Source: Oppiella nova (Eukaryota > Arthropoda > Arachnida > Sarcoptiformes > Oppiidae). Taken from it: 64,000 nucleotides of DNA. The stretch's first letter is position 1; every line of letters begins with the position of its first letter. Both the position numbers and the translations under genes were made by a program. This document shows, one piece after another, positions 35,024 to 44,083 of this stretch. The DNA lies in contig CAJPVJ010000013.1 of NCBI GenBank assembly GCA_905397405.1, positions 23,020 to 87,019 on the forward strand, in the 5' to 3' direction. The notes beneath the pieces are model-generated. The model had not been told where the DNA came from and made no database searches. It was given only the letters and a program-made list of their open reading frames with translations.

Positions 35024-36313
35024 TTAATGTGTGGCATCAAAATTATAAGATTTTTGTTTTTCAGTATCGAACTTACCTTCCCATTTACTAATCACGAGAA
35101 CAGCAAGTGCATTACCAATCACATTCAATACAGTACGAGCCATATCTAAAATACGGTCAATACCCGCAATAAATGCTAAGCCTTCTAGTGGGATACCCAC
35201 GCTGCCTAAAGTTGCCAATAGAACCACGAAAGACACGCCAGGAACGCCTGCGATACCCTTAGAGGTAATCATCAGGGTCAAGACCAAAACAAGCTGTTGA
35301 GTGATGGTTAAATCAATACCGTAAAGTTGCGCAATAAAGATGGCAGCAATACTTTGATAGAGTGTTGAACCATCTAAGTTAAATGAATAACCGATAGGAA
35401 CAACAAAACTGGTAATTGATTTAGGTGCACCATAAGCTTCCATTTTTTCCATCATACGTGGTAAAACGGTTTCAGAGCTTGCAGTGGAGTAGGCCAGAAT
35501 AAGTTCATCTTTTAAGATTTTGATAATTGTCCAGATACTGAAACCACAGAATCTAGCCACAAAACCAAGCACAATAAAGATAAAGAACAGAATTGCCCCA
35601 TAAACTAAAACGGCTAGTTTAATTAACGGTAATAATGAACTAAAACCAAAGTTTGCAACAGTCGCTGCGATCAAGCCGAATACACCAAACGGTGCAAACA
35701 TCATGATCATGTGCGTTACTTTGAACATTGTTTCAGAAACAGCTTTTAACACGTCAATTAACGGTTGCTTGGTTTCTTTAGACAATGAACCTAGACCAAT
35801 ACCGAAAATGACTGCAAAGAAAATAATCGGCAACATGTGCCCATCACCCATTGCAGCAAAAATATTCGGTGGGATAAGTGAAAGAACTGTATTCACTAAG
35901 CCATGAGCTTCATGGCTGACTTCCTGTGTCGTTTCTTTATATTGCGAAATATCAGAGGTTGTCAGTGTAGACATATCAATGCCTGCACCAGGTTGGAATA
36001 CATTGGCAGCAACTAAGCCTACAATAATTGCAACTGTCGTAATAATCTCAAAATAAACAATGGTTTTAAAACCAAGTTTACCGACACTTTTACTGTCACC
36101 CGCATTGGCAATTCCTAAAATCAGCATGGAAAGCACAAGTGGAATTACAATCATTTTGATCAGATTGATGAAAATCTTACCCAATGGTTGTAAAAAGTTT
36201 GCAATGATGTCACCGCGAATTTCAGGTGCGTTGTGCAAAAAAGCACCAACAAGAATACCTAAGAAGAGCGCAATAACAATTTGCCAAGCGAGGCTAATTT
36301 TCATTTTCTTCAT
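35024..36313 (-). CDS. Dicarboxylate/amino acid:cation symporter (GltP-type)
   Basis: A 429-residue DAACS-family carrier. It has eight membrane helices and two re-entrant hairpins. The serine-rich hairpin is 'YSTASSETVLPRMME', and the substrate/cation motif is 'GYSFNLDGSTLYQSIAAIF'. The end 'GIDRILDMARTVLNVIGNALA' carries the conserved Asp, Arg and Asn that bind the amino or dicarboxylic acid. It is closest to proton-glutamate/aspartate symporters by pattern. The exact substrate cannot be read from sequence. The gene is monocistronic; a CTGACGC/GCGTCAG hairpin lies about 140 nt upstream (36450-36468). Confidence 0.88.
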   Translation of the reverse strand: MKKMKISLAWQIVIALFLGILVGAFLHNAPEIRGDIIANFLQPLGKIFINLIKMIVIPLVLSMLILGIANAGDSKSVGKLGFKTIVYFEIITTVAIIVGLVAANVFQPGAGIDMSTLTTSDISQYKETTQEVSHEAHGLVNTVLSLIPPNIFAAMGDGHMLPIIFFAVIFGIGLGSLSKETKQPLIDVLKAVSETMFKVTHMIMMFAPFGVFGLIAATVANFGFSSLLPLIKLAVLVYGAILFFIFIVLGFVARFCGFSIWTIIKILKDELILAYSTASSETVLPRMMEKMEAYGAPKSITSFVVPIGYSFNLDGSTLYQSIAAIFIAQLYGIDLTITQQLVLVLTLMITSKGIAGVPGVSFVVLLATLGSVGIPLEGLAFIAGIDRILDMARTVLNVIGNALAVLVISKWEGKFDTEKQKSYNFDATH

Positions 36314-36590
36314 ACTGAGCCCTTAAAATTCAGATTTTGGCGAAAAGGAAAACTCTATCAAAAAAACACAAAAGAAATCCCGCTAAAGCATGTGGGTGCC
36401 TTAGGGTGGGAGATTCTGAGTATTCAGAGTATTTCGAAAATGGCCTATTCTGACGCTATTTGCGTCAGCAGTACTAACTTTTTTATCAAAAATGCGTTCA
36501 AATGATTAAAAATAGTTCAGTTTGATTAAAATATTCGATTTTATTGTTAATTTTAATTCATTATATAAATTAAATTTCACACAATTATTC

Positions 36591-37700
36591 TTATTTTTTA
36601 TGTGTTTTGGTCAGGCGTATATATGCCCATATCATCAAAACTCCTGTTAAGCACACGAGATAAATTAACTTAGGAATAACCACCTGAATCGGTACACCCA
36701 TTTGATTTAACTGAATAAATAAGTTAATTCCTTGAGTAGACGGGAAGAGGTGAGCAAAATACTGCATCCAAGTCGGCATTGCTTGCAGGGGCCAAGCTGC
36801 ACCTGAGAGTAAAAATAATGGAATTGAGGTGAAAACGATCAGATGTCCAGCACGTTCTGAAATATCTAGATAGCTGGCTAAAAGCATTGCCATTGTAATC
36901 ACGCAACTAATAAAAATCGGAACAGAAAACAGCATGCCCCAGAAATTGCCACCTCTTGGGTAGTCATTGATCCAGTAAGTGAAACCAAATAGATAATAGC
37001 AGCCGAGGCAGCCAATCGTGAGTGCTGCTAGATAGATTCCAAAAAATTCAGCGGTTGTGGCTCGCCATCGTTGCTCACGATACCCAGCAATCAACATGCA
37101 CAAGCCCAGAACAATAGTCTGATGGATAATCAGCGGTGCAATTGCAGGAAAGATATAACTGCCATATCCTGAAAGTGTGTTAAACAACGGAATTTGATGG
37201 ATCGGAAGCGCGACTTGGAAATGTGAAATTTTGCCAAACCTTTCGGCTTGCTCTGCAACCGCATTTTCAATTGCAGTGGCTAAGCCTAAACCAATCTGTT
37301 TGGTTTTAAGAAAATAAGCACTACTCAAATATAAACCAATACCACCAGCCTCACCTCGAACCACACTATTGGATAGGTTCTCAGGTAATAATAAAATACC
37401 ATCGGCTTTTTGCTCTTGAACCATCCGTTTTGCTTGTTCAAAATTTCCAGTAATTTCAGTGATTTTTACATTGGGACTTTTGGCAACTTCAGTAATGATG
37501 GTATTACTTAGATAGCTTTGTTCTTCATCTACAATAATAATCGGCAAACTTTCAGCCGTTTGCGCTTTATAGGCTGTGGGATAAAAAATGCTATAAAAAA
37601 ATACTGAAAGCACCATGGTGGTCAAAATAGACGAGTTTTTCCCAATATTTTTAAAAGTGTCTACATAGTATCGAGCGAGTTCTTTAAAGAATTTAATCAT
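36591..37700 (-). CDS. ABC-2 type exporter permease (second of pair)
   Basis: A 369-residue protein. One membrane helix near the N-terminus is followed by a large periplasmic domain (residues ~45-175; 'LPIIIVDEEQSYLSN' and 'ADGILLLPENLSNSVVRG'). Five helices then form the ABC-2 domain ('YIFPAIAPLIIHQTIVLGL' and 'FTSIPLFLLSGAAWPLQAMP'). This is the YhhJ/YbhR-type architecture. It overlaps the partner permease by 8 nt. No nucleotide-binding gene is next to it. It probably exports a small hydrophobic compound with the adaptor and outer membrane factor of the same operon. Confidence 0.8.
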   Translation of the reverse strand: MIKFFKELARYYVDTFKNIGKNSSILTTMVLSVFFYSIFYPTAYKAQTAESLPIIIVDEEQSYLSNTIITEVAKSPNVKITEITGNFEQAKRMVQEQKADGILLLPENLSNSVVRGEAGGIGLYLSSAYFLKTKQIGLGLATAIENAVAEQAERFGKISHFQVALPIHQIPLFNTLSGYGSYIFPAIAPLIIHQTIVLGLCMLIAGYREQRWRATTAEFFGIYLAALTIGCLGCYYLFGFTYWINDYPRGGNFWGMLFSVPIFISCVITMAMLLASYLDISERAGHLIVFTSIPLFLLSGAAWPLQAMPTWMQYFAHLFPSTQGINLFIQLNQMGVPIQVVIPKLIYLVCLTGVLMIWAYIRLTKTHKK

Positions 37701-38826
37701 GTTTTGCTCCCTTTAAATTTTTATTGAGGAGTAAACTTGATAATGCAAAATAGAAAATACAATATGCGGCAAGGATAGCTAAAGGAACCATCGAAATAAA
37801 ACTAGGACTGCCAACAACCCATTGTTCAGTTTGTAATTTCGCATAAGGTGTATAAGGAATAATGTTGGCCCAAAATTTGGTAAAAATTGGTGCATTATTT
37901 AAGGGAAGCGTTACGCCTGCAAAACTCAGCGAGGAGCCACCATAGACTGCAATAAATCCAAAAGTTTTAGATAAATTTCTAGTTGCGAGAACGACTGTAC
38001 TACTGATCAGTGCATAGGATGAATAAAGTAAGAATTGTCCAAGTAAAATCATCCATAGGCTGCCAGCAATGAACCAACCTCGGATCACCACCAGCCAAAA
38101 CAACCATGCCCAAGTCCAAAAACAGAAAATTAACACATAGACCATATTTTTTGCCAAAAGCGCACTCAATACAGACTTGCCTTGGACCCATTGATTTAAG
38201 GTACCGTATTTCAATTCTTGACCCACAGCAAAGGCTACACAACAACACAGCAATAAGTGCAAAATTGCTGGAATCATAAAGGGTTCTAAATAGAACTCAT
38301 AACTGAGATTCGGATTGAATAGGGGAGAAATTTTTATATTTGCTGTGGAAAGTTCAGCATAAGGAATTTTATTTTCAAAATAAGAATTCTTTGCAAAATC
38401 AGCAATCGCTTCAACCGTAGAGAGAAGCATCGCTGAAGAGATCCCATTGCCAATACTAAAATAGGACTGATTAAAAGCAATACTGATCTGTGCATCTTGT
38501 GCTTGAACCATACGTTGTTCAGCACCTGCTGGAATATGCACATATCCCCAAATCTTGGTCTGATTGAGCAGATGTTCAACTTCATTGGGATTGTCTGATA
38601 CAGTGTAGATTGAAAGCGTGTGATTATGACTAAGATACTTTTCTATATTGCGACTGAGTTCACTTTGATCTTGATCAATAATTGCAATCGGTAAATGTTC
38701 AGCTTTTCCTGCATAAAACATACTACTGAATAAAATAATCACAAAGAGCGGGGCAAGTGTGACTAAGCATAAATCCCATTTATGCTTGAGCAAATATTGA
38801 AGCTCTCTTAACATGCCCGTCCACAT
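37693..38826 (-). CDS. ABC-2 type exporter permease (first of pair)
   Basis: A 377-residue protein of the same layout as the next gene: an N-terminal helix, a periplasmic domain ('LPIAIIDQDQSELSRNI' and 'IWGYVHIPAGAEQRM') and a five-helix ABC-2 part ('FMIPAILHLLLCCCVAFAVG' and 'GFIAVYGGSSLSFAGVTLP'). The pair should form a heterodimer in the inner membrane. It starts 2 nt after the adaptor gene stop. The two permeases have similar folds but clearly different sequences. Confidence 0.8.
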   Translation of the reverse strand: MWTGMLRELQYLLKHKWDLCLVTLAPLFVIILFSSMFYAGKAEHLPIAIIDQDQSELSRNIEKYLSHNHTLSIYTVSDNPNEVEHLLNQTKIWGYVHIPAGAEQRMVQAQDAQISIAFNQSYFSIGNGISSAMLLSTVEAIADFAKNSYFENKIPYAELSTANIKISPLFNPNLSYEFYLEPFMIPAILHLLLCCCVAFAVGQELKYGTLNQWVQGKSVLSALLAKNMVYVLIFCFWTWAWLFWLVVIRGWFIAGSLWMILLGQFLLYSSYALISSTVVLATRNLSKTFGFIAVYGGSSLSFAGVTLPLNNAPIFTKFWANIIPYTPYAKLQTEQWVVGSPSFISMVPLAILAAYCIFYFALSSLLLNKNLKGAKHD

Positions 38827-38828
38827 GC

Positions 38829-40085
38829 TTATTGGCTCTCTTTTAATTTAAAGATCACACTCATGCCTACTTTTAATTCAGGCACGGCTTCAGCGGGTGT
38901 AAGCTTGACTTTAAAACTACGAATATCATATCCACCTGTCTGACGTGTGGTTTTAATAGTTGCAAACTCACCCTCAGCATCTATATTTTTGATGTTAAAT
39001 GACACTGTTTTATTGAGTGCGGGTATAAAACCATCTAAGCTTTTTGCTTGATAAACTTGGGTGTATTGATCTTCACGGACATTTAAACTGACCCAATTTT
39101 CTTCATCTTGAATAATACTCACAACAGGGACACCAATAGCCACCAGTTCTGAGGGTTTACCATAAGTTTTAGATACTGTGCCGTTTACAGGAGAATATAG
39201 TTTGGTTTCTGCCTCTAAAGCATTGGCTTCCGCAACAGCGGCTTTTGCAATCTCGACTTGTGCATCAGCCCCAGATTTTTGTTCAGCGGTACTGCCACGC
39301 TTTGCACGTGCATATTGCTGATAAGCGGCTTCACTCATTTGAGTGGCTGATTGTGCAGCGGCATGCATTTCATCACGGCGTTGACGTGAAATTACCCCTT
39401 GTGCAAAGAGGTTAGCACCGCGTTGATAGGTCATTTTTGCAAGATTTTCTTGCGCTTTTACACTTTGCCAATTGGCATATAAGGTATCAATGTTTTCTTG
39501 TTGAGAACCTCTGTCTGCCGTCGATTGTAAGGCTAAGGCGGATTGTAAACTTGCCAGCGCTTGTTGTTTTTTGGCAGCAATTTCTGGGCTGCTTAGAGTA
39601 ACTAACAGTTGTCCTTTTTCAATTTTTTGACCATCGCTGACAAAGATGCCTTCTATTCGACTTGGAACTTTAGTGCTGACATGTAATGTTTCAGCCTCAA
39701 CACGTCCTTGAATATCTACTGTTTTAGGTTGATAACTTTTCCATAGACCAAACGCAATCAATCCCAATAATAGAATTAAAATTATTGCGCCAATGACCAG
39801 AATTGTTTTCTTTTTAGATGGTTTTTGATCGTTGTTGATGTTTGTTGCGGCACTTTGTTCCTGTGCTGAATCTTTGATTGGTGTCTCTTTTTCAGATTCA
39901 ATTTGGTCGGCTGTAGGTTGTTGCGCTACAGTTGCATCAGATAAAGCAGTCGGATCTGTATTGTTTTGTGTATTCATTTCTGGATGAACTAAATTTTCAT
40001 TTGATGAAATATCTGAGTTTGCATCAGCTTGCGAAGTTGAAGATGAATCATTTTGTCCATTGTGATGGTCATGTTGTTTTGTCAT
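38829..40085 (-). CDS. HlyD-family periplasmic adaptor (membrane fusion protein)
   Basis: The ATG at 40085 ('MTKQHDHHNGQND') has GGAG 6 nt upstream on the minus strand, better than the frame's upstream ATG; this gives 418 residues. A ~95-residue acidic, Gln/Thr/Ser-rich cytoplasmic region precedes one membrane helix ('KTILVIGAIILILLLGLIAF'). A lipoyl/barrel-sandwich part with a coiled-coil hairpin follows ('VSTKVPSRIEGIFVSDGQ', 'LYSPVNGTVSKTYGKP'), and then a beta-barrel domain. The long polar cytoplasmic tail is unusual. It links the permeases to the TolC-like protein. Confidence 0.85.
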   Translation of the reverse strand: MTKQHDHHNGQNDSSSTSQADANSDISSNENLVHPEMNTQNNTDPTALSDATVAQQPTADQIESEKETPIKDSAQEQSAATNINNDQKPSKKKTILVIGAIILILLLGLIAFGLWKSYQPKTVDIQGRVEAETLHVSTKVPSRIEGIFVSDGQKIEKGQLLVTLSSPEIAAKKQQALASLQSALALQSTADRGSQQENIDTLYANWQSVKAQENLAKMTYQRGANLFAQGVISRQRRDEMHAAAQSATQMSEAAYQQYARAKRGSTAEQKSGADAQVEIAKAAVAEANALEAETKLYSPVNGTVSKTYGKPSELVAIGVPVVSIIQDEENWVSLNVREDQYTQVYQAKSLDGFIPALNKTVSFNIKNIDAEGEFATIKTTRQTGGYDIRSFKVKLTPAEAVPELKVGMSVIFKLKESQ

Positions 40086-40098
40086 TTTATGCTCCATC

Positions 40099-41592
40099 TT
40101 AACGAATATAATCTGTATTAGTTTGATTGACGTAGTCTTTAAATTGTTCAATAGAACCATGGCTTTGTAGCAAAGTTGCTAGAGAGAGTACGTATTTATA
40201 GGCATTGAGTGCTTTTTCTGTTTTGAGTAGGCTGAGTTGATTCTGTGCATCGATGACTTGAGTGGCGGTGCCCATATCTTCTTTAAATGATAATTGTTGG
40301 ATTCTTAAATTCTCTAACACTGCTTGTTCATTTTGTTGCAGTAATTGATTGGACTGCTGTGCTGTGGCGAGTTCACTATAGGATTTGTAGATAATATTCT
40401 CAATCTCTTGTTGGGTGCGCGCTGTCATAAGTTCTGTTGCATATCTTTGTAATTCAGCGGCTTGGACATTTTTGTTTTTATCAATCCCTGAAAATAGGTT
40501 GTAGCGAGCAGCAACACCCACAATCCAGTTTTGGTTTTGATCTAAACTATATTCCCCAAACGCAAAAAGGGTTGGTTTTTTTGCGGCGCTCTGTATTTTG
40601 ACATTCTGATTGGCAAGCTGCGTATCCATTTGCATTTTTCGAACCAGGCTTGAAGTTTCAGGATAAGAAGTAAGGAGTTGGTTGAGTGATTGGCTTTGCT
40701 GACGATTGACAAATAAGGGTGTCGTCAGTTGATCAATTTTGGATTTATGCAATAAATTTTGAAGTTGGAACTGACTGGCTTGTAAATTTGCTGAAGCATT
40801 TTGTTCTGAACGCTGGGCATTATTGCGCGCAACTTCAAATTGCATGCGCTGTCCTTTGCTAATAAATCCCTGTTTTTCAAGTTTGAGTGAATTGTCATAG
40901 TGTTGTTGCATTGCACTTAGATTGAATTGACTGGCATTGAACAGCTGTTGTTGTAATTGCACATTAAAATACGCCTGAATCACTTCAAAACGTTGTGTAT
41001 CTTGCTGTTGTTTAGTATCGAGTTGACTACGTTCAACTTTTAAATTGGCAATCTGCTTTGTTGTCGAGGTAATCCCGCCAGTATAAATTGGCATCATCAC
41101 AGAAACAGTAGGACGAACAACTTCATCTTCAAGGACAACATTGGCTGTATCTGGAATTAGGCCAATACCACTATGAATTCCTTGGTTTAGCCCTTGTTTT
41201 AAAGGATCTGTGATATTCGAGGGAATGTTCTGTTCAGATTGCCATTGATCAACCCGATCATTCACCCCTTGTGAAAGCGTCTGTTCCAGATTATTTTTGA
41301 CCCCATTTAGCGGAATATCTGTTTCAGTATGAAACTTATAGGCACGTACATTTAAATCGATGCGAGGTAGACCAATATTTTTGACAGCCTCTGCTTGAAG
41401 TTTAGACGCTTGATTGAGTGCTTGATTGGCTTGAGTGGTATAAGAATTTTCAAGTAAATATTGTTCTGCTTGCACATAGCTTAGATTTTCAGCAAAGGTG
41501 ACAGATACAAAGGCCGTATTGAAGGCTGCAAAACTGCTTACTTGTATCAATTTTGATAATGCTTTAAGTGAATAGAAAGTTTTAAATTTCAT
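40099..41592 (-). CDS. TolC-family outer membrane efflux protein
   Basis: The start is taken as the ATG at 41592 ('MKFKTFYSLKALSKL'); an ATG six codons upstream is also possible. The protein has ~497 residues, with a signal peptide to about 'VTFAEN'. The long heptad-rich helices and the repeat of two halves typical of outer membrane factors are visible ('PTVSVMMPIYTGGITS' and 'VAARYNLFSGIDKNKNVQAA'). It forms the trimeric outer membrane channel. It is first in the operon with the adaptor and two permeases, 13 nt before the adaptor. Confidence 0.85.
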   Translation of the reverse strand: MKFKTFYSLKALSKLIQVSSFAAFNTAFVSVTFAENLSYVQAEQYLLENSYTTQANQALNQASKLQAEAVKNIGLPRIDLNVRAYKFHTETDIPLNGVKNNLEQTLSQGVNDRVDQWQSEQNIPSNITDPLKQGLNQGIHSGIGLIPDTANVVLEDEVVRPTVSVMMPIYTGGITSTTKQIANLKVERSQLDTKQQQDTQRFEVIQAYFNVQLQQQLFNASQFNLSAMQQHYDNSLKLEKQGFISKGQRMQFEVARNNAQRSEQNASANLQASQFQLQNLLHKSKIDQLTTPLFVNRQQSQSLNQLLTSYPETSSLVRKMQMDTQLANQNVKIQSAAKKPTLFAFGEYSLDQNQNWIVGVAARYNLFSGIDKNKNVQAAELQRYATELMTARTQQEIENIIYKSYSELATAQQSNQLLQQNEQAVLENLRIQQLSFKEDMGTATQVIDAQNQLSLLKTEKALNAYKYVLSLATLLQSHGSIEQFKDYVNQTNTDYIR

Positions 41593-41790
41593 CTGAAAAA
41601 TCATCAGCATTTGTTTAAATTTGAGACTATTCTAACCTTGAATGACTAGAATAAATAATCTAAATGTATACTTTAATATGTGTGGTTTTTGTAGTTTCGA
41701 TAATCAGTATAAATCCGATTAAATTATAATCAAAATTATGATAATTCAATCAATAAATTGAATCTCAAAATAGATGTAGGGAGAATAAAA

Positions 41791-42201
41791 ATGGCAAGAA
41801 TTACCGTTGAGTCCGTGGTCACAGCACCAATCGAATTGGTTTGGGATATTTATAATAATCCAGAGGATATACAGCAATGGAATACCGCTTCAGCGGATTG
41901 GCACACGGTCAATTCTAAAAATGATTTACGTGTAGGTGGACAATTCTCAAATCGTATGGAAGCCAAAGATGGCAGTATGGGCTTTGATTTTGCGGGTACA
42001 TATACTGAAATTATTCCCCATAAAAAAATTGCCTATTCTTTTGGCGAGCGAAATGCTGAAGTTCACTTTGAACAAAAAAATGATGCTGTTGTGGTGAGGA
42101 TTAGTTTTGATCCTGAAACGATATATCCGATTGAGCAACAGCAAGCAGGTTGGCAAGCAATTTTAGATAATTTTGCACGCTATGTAGAAAATAAAGTTTA
42201 G
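41791..42201 (+). CDS. SRPBCC (AHSA1-like) family protein
   Basis: The ATG at 41791 ('MARITVESVVTAPIELVWD') has GGGAG 8 nt upstream; an in-frame TTG at 41758 lacks one. The product has 136 residues. It has the START/Bet v 1-like layout: 'VVTAPIELVWDIYNNPEDI' then 'QWNTASADWHT', 'VGGQFSNRM' and 'FAGTYTEIIPHKKIAYSF', ending with 'GWQAILDNFARYVE'. AHSA1-like small proteins bind hydrophobic ligands; the specific role is not known. It diverges from the efflux operon. Confidence 0.8.
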   Translation: MARITVESVVTAPIELVWDIYNNPEDIQQWNTASADWHTVNSKNDLRVGGQFSNRMEAKDGSMGFDFAGTYTEIIPHKKIAYSFGERNAEVHFEQKNDAVVVRISFDPETIYPIEQQQAGWQAILDNFARYVENKV

Positions 42202-42286
42202 TTCTGCACAAACGTACAATACAAAACATTTCCACAGACTTACTTTGATCTTCTGAAATTCGTTTATATCAAAGTTGAGTGTTGTT

Positions 42287-42883
42287 GTGGAAATCTTTCT
42301 TTATACCTTGAGTATGATGTATAGCCCCGGTCCTGTAAATTTCATTGGATTGAATTCAGGACTGCTTGGGCAGCTTAAACAATCCATCGGTTTTTTCATT
42401 GGGGTGGGTTGTGCAATGTTATTTCTATTTCTGACTTTGGGCTATGTTGGTGAGGCTGTTATTCCTCACCACTGGCTACACTATATTTCTTTGGTCGGGG
42501 CGGTGTATACATTTTATATGGCTGTTAAAATGTTGACAGCCTATTTAGAAAGTACTGAAAAAGCCGAACATCAACTGACCTTCTTAAATGGTTTCTTAAT
42601 TCAATTGTTTAATCCTAAAGGGATTCTGGTAATTTTACCCGTCACGACAATTATGTATCCTGCGGCTAAAATTACAGGCGTAATGATTTTTATTGTATCT
42701 TTGATTATTTCAATGGGTGCTGCTGGAGCGCCATTTGTATATGCTTTGGCGGGCAAGTTTTTAGGAGATAAAATTTCTGATCCTAAATGGTTTAATTATT
42801 TAAATAAAATTATGGCAATCATGCTGATTGTTACAGGACTTGGAATGCTACGCGATTTTATTGTAGGAATGCATTTGCTGTGA
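42287..42883 (+). CDS. LysE/RhtB-family amino acid exporter
   Basis: No ATG is available near the start. The GTG at 42287 gives 'MEIFLYTLSMMYSPGPVNF', the usual family beginning, with GAG 7 nt upstream; a TTG at 42275 is the alternative. The protein has 198 residues with six hydrophobic helices. The family motif 'SPGPVNFIGLNSGL' is followed by 'GFFIGVGCAMLFLFLTLGYVG' and 'NGFLIQLFNPKGILVIL'. It should export an amino acid or derivative from the cytoplasm. It converges with an AraC-type regulator gene, which may control it. Confidence 0.8.
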   Translation: MEIFLYTLSMMYSPGPVNFIGLNSGLLGQLKQSIGFFIGVGCAMLFLFLTLGYVGEAVIPHHWLHYISLVGAVYTFYMAVKMLTAYLESTEKAEHQLTFLNGFLIQLFNPKGILVILPVTTIMYPAAKITGVMIFIVSLIISMGAAGAPFVYALAGKFLGDKISDPKWFNYLNKIMAIMLIVTGLGMLRDFIVGMHLL

Positions 42884-42922
42884 TTAATCACTAGCTTGAA
42901 CTGAATCTGTGTGTATTTACGC

Positions 42923-43735
42923 CTAAGGCAAATGATTAATCTTTTTCCAATGCGCAGGGCTGAGCCCAAACGCTTGTTTAAAATGTCGGGTCATATGGCT
43001 TTGATCATAAAACCCTGCATCTGTTGCAGCCGCAACCAAAGAAGCCCCTTTGATTAAATTGATTTTAACTTTTTCCAGCCTACGCATGGTTAAATAACGA
43101 TGTGGGCTGGTTCCAAACAATAAGCGGAAGTCGCGCGATAAACTCCAACGGTCGCGTCCAATATTTTTTTCTAAATCATCTAAGCTGATATTTCGTTCAG
43201 ATACAGCATGAATAAATTCTCGAGCTTGTTCTGCTGCACGATAATCAAAACTCAGTCGTTGTGATAATGGTTGAACAGAAATTTCATTTAAAGCCATGGC
43301 CAGATCATACAGCGCATCTTCTTCTTCCAAGACTTCCATATGATTTTCAATGCTTTGTAGAAAAGTATTAGTGGCTTTAAATAATCGAGGATCTGTGCTG
43401 ATCCCGTGTTCGATAAAGGGGAGAGGTTTACCCTTTAAAATAGATTGAATTTTTGCAGGTTCTATATACACCATACGATAGCGGAAACCGTCTTGTGTAC
43501 CTGATTCACCATCATGTTTTTCATCAGGATGCAGCACCATCGTCATACCTTGCTGGCTATGTTGCATGACACCTTGATAATGAAAACTTTGAACGCCTGA
43601 AAGTGTACGACCAATGGCATAGGTATCATGCCGATGCGGTTCATAGGCATGATCATTAAAAAATGCTTCGATACGTTCAAATCGATCTGTTTCCGATGCT
43701 GTGCGAATCCAATCCTGATGATTTGATGTTGGCAT
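42923..43735 (-). CDS. AraC-family transcriptional regulator
   Basis: A 270-residue protein with an N-terminal cupin-like AraC ligand domain ('FFNDHAYEPHRHDTYAIG' and 'MTMVLHPDEKHDGESG'). Two helix-turn-helix motifs follow at residues ~180-265 ('NISLDDLEKNIGRDRWSLSR', 'LFGTSPHRYLTMRRLEKVK', 'ATDAGFYDQSHMTRHFKQAF' and 'GLSPAHWKK'). Regulators of this type often control adjacent LysE exporters. It is convergent to the 42287-42883 exporter rather than divergent. The ligand is unknown. Confidence 0.88.
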   Translation of the reverse strand: MPTSNHQDWIRTASETDRFERIEAFFNDHAYEPHRHDTYAIGRTLSGVQSFHYQGVMQHSQQGMTMVLHPDEKHDGESGTQDGFRYRMVYIEPAKIQSILKGKPLPFIEHGISTDPRLFKATNTFLQSIENHMEVLEEEDALYDLAMALNEISVQPLSQRLSFDYRAAEQAREFIHAVSERNISLDDLEKNIGRDRWSLSRDFRLLFGTSPHRYLTMRRLEKVKINLIKGASLVAAATDAGFYDQSHMTRHFKQAFGLSPAHWKKINHLP

Positions 43736-44083
43736 TGAACATCTACCAATGAATAAAGTTTAAGCTGGATAAATTATAACTGAGTTAAGCTTATAAATTG
43801 AGTTTTATCCGTATATGAATATGAGCAACGGATGCTCTAGCCTTGTGCAGTCAGCTAGAAAAGCATGTTCGCAATAAGTCAATGTTTCAGGCTGATGATT
43901 AAAATATCCGTGAGCAGTCTAGCTATAATATTTTGCTTCTCTCAATATCGATAGTTAATTGAATTATCAACTCTAAATCTCTAAACATATTGAAATATTG
44001 ACTGACAAAGCTACTGCATGAAAGGTCGATTTGTGGTTAAATGCGCCTATTTCATTCGTTTCACTTTTAAAAAGGGAAAAATC
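43736..44083. other. Intergenic region between the AraC gene and serC
   Basis: A 348-nt stretch holding the divergent promoters. A TATAAT at 43924-43929 could be the serC -10 element, but I see no matching -35. There is no gene. The frame extending serC upstream to 44018 is not supported. Confidence 0.4.

Noticed and set aside
36060-36326. Plus-strand frame within the GltP-type symporter gene
   Set aside because: It is antisense to conserved membrane helices, with no ribosome site.
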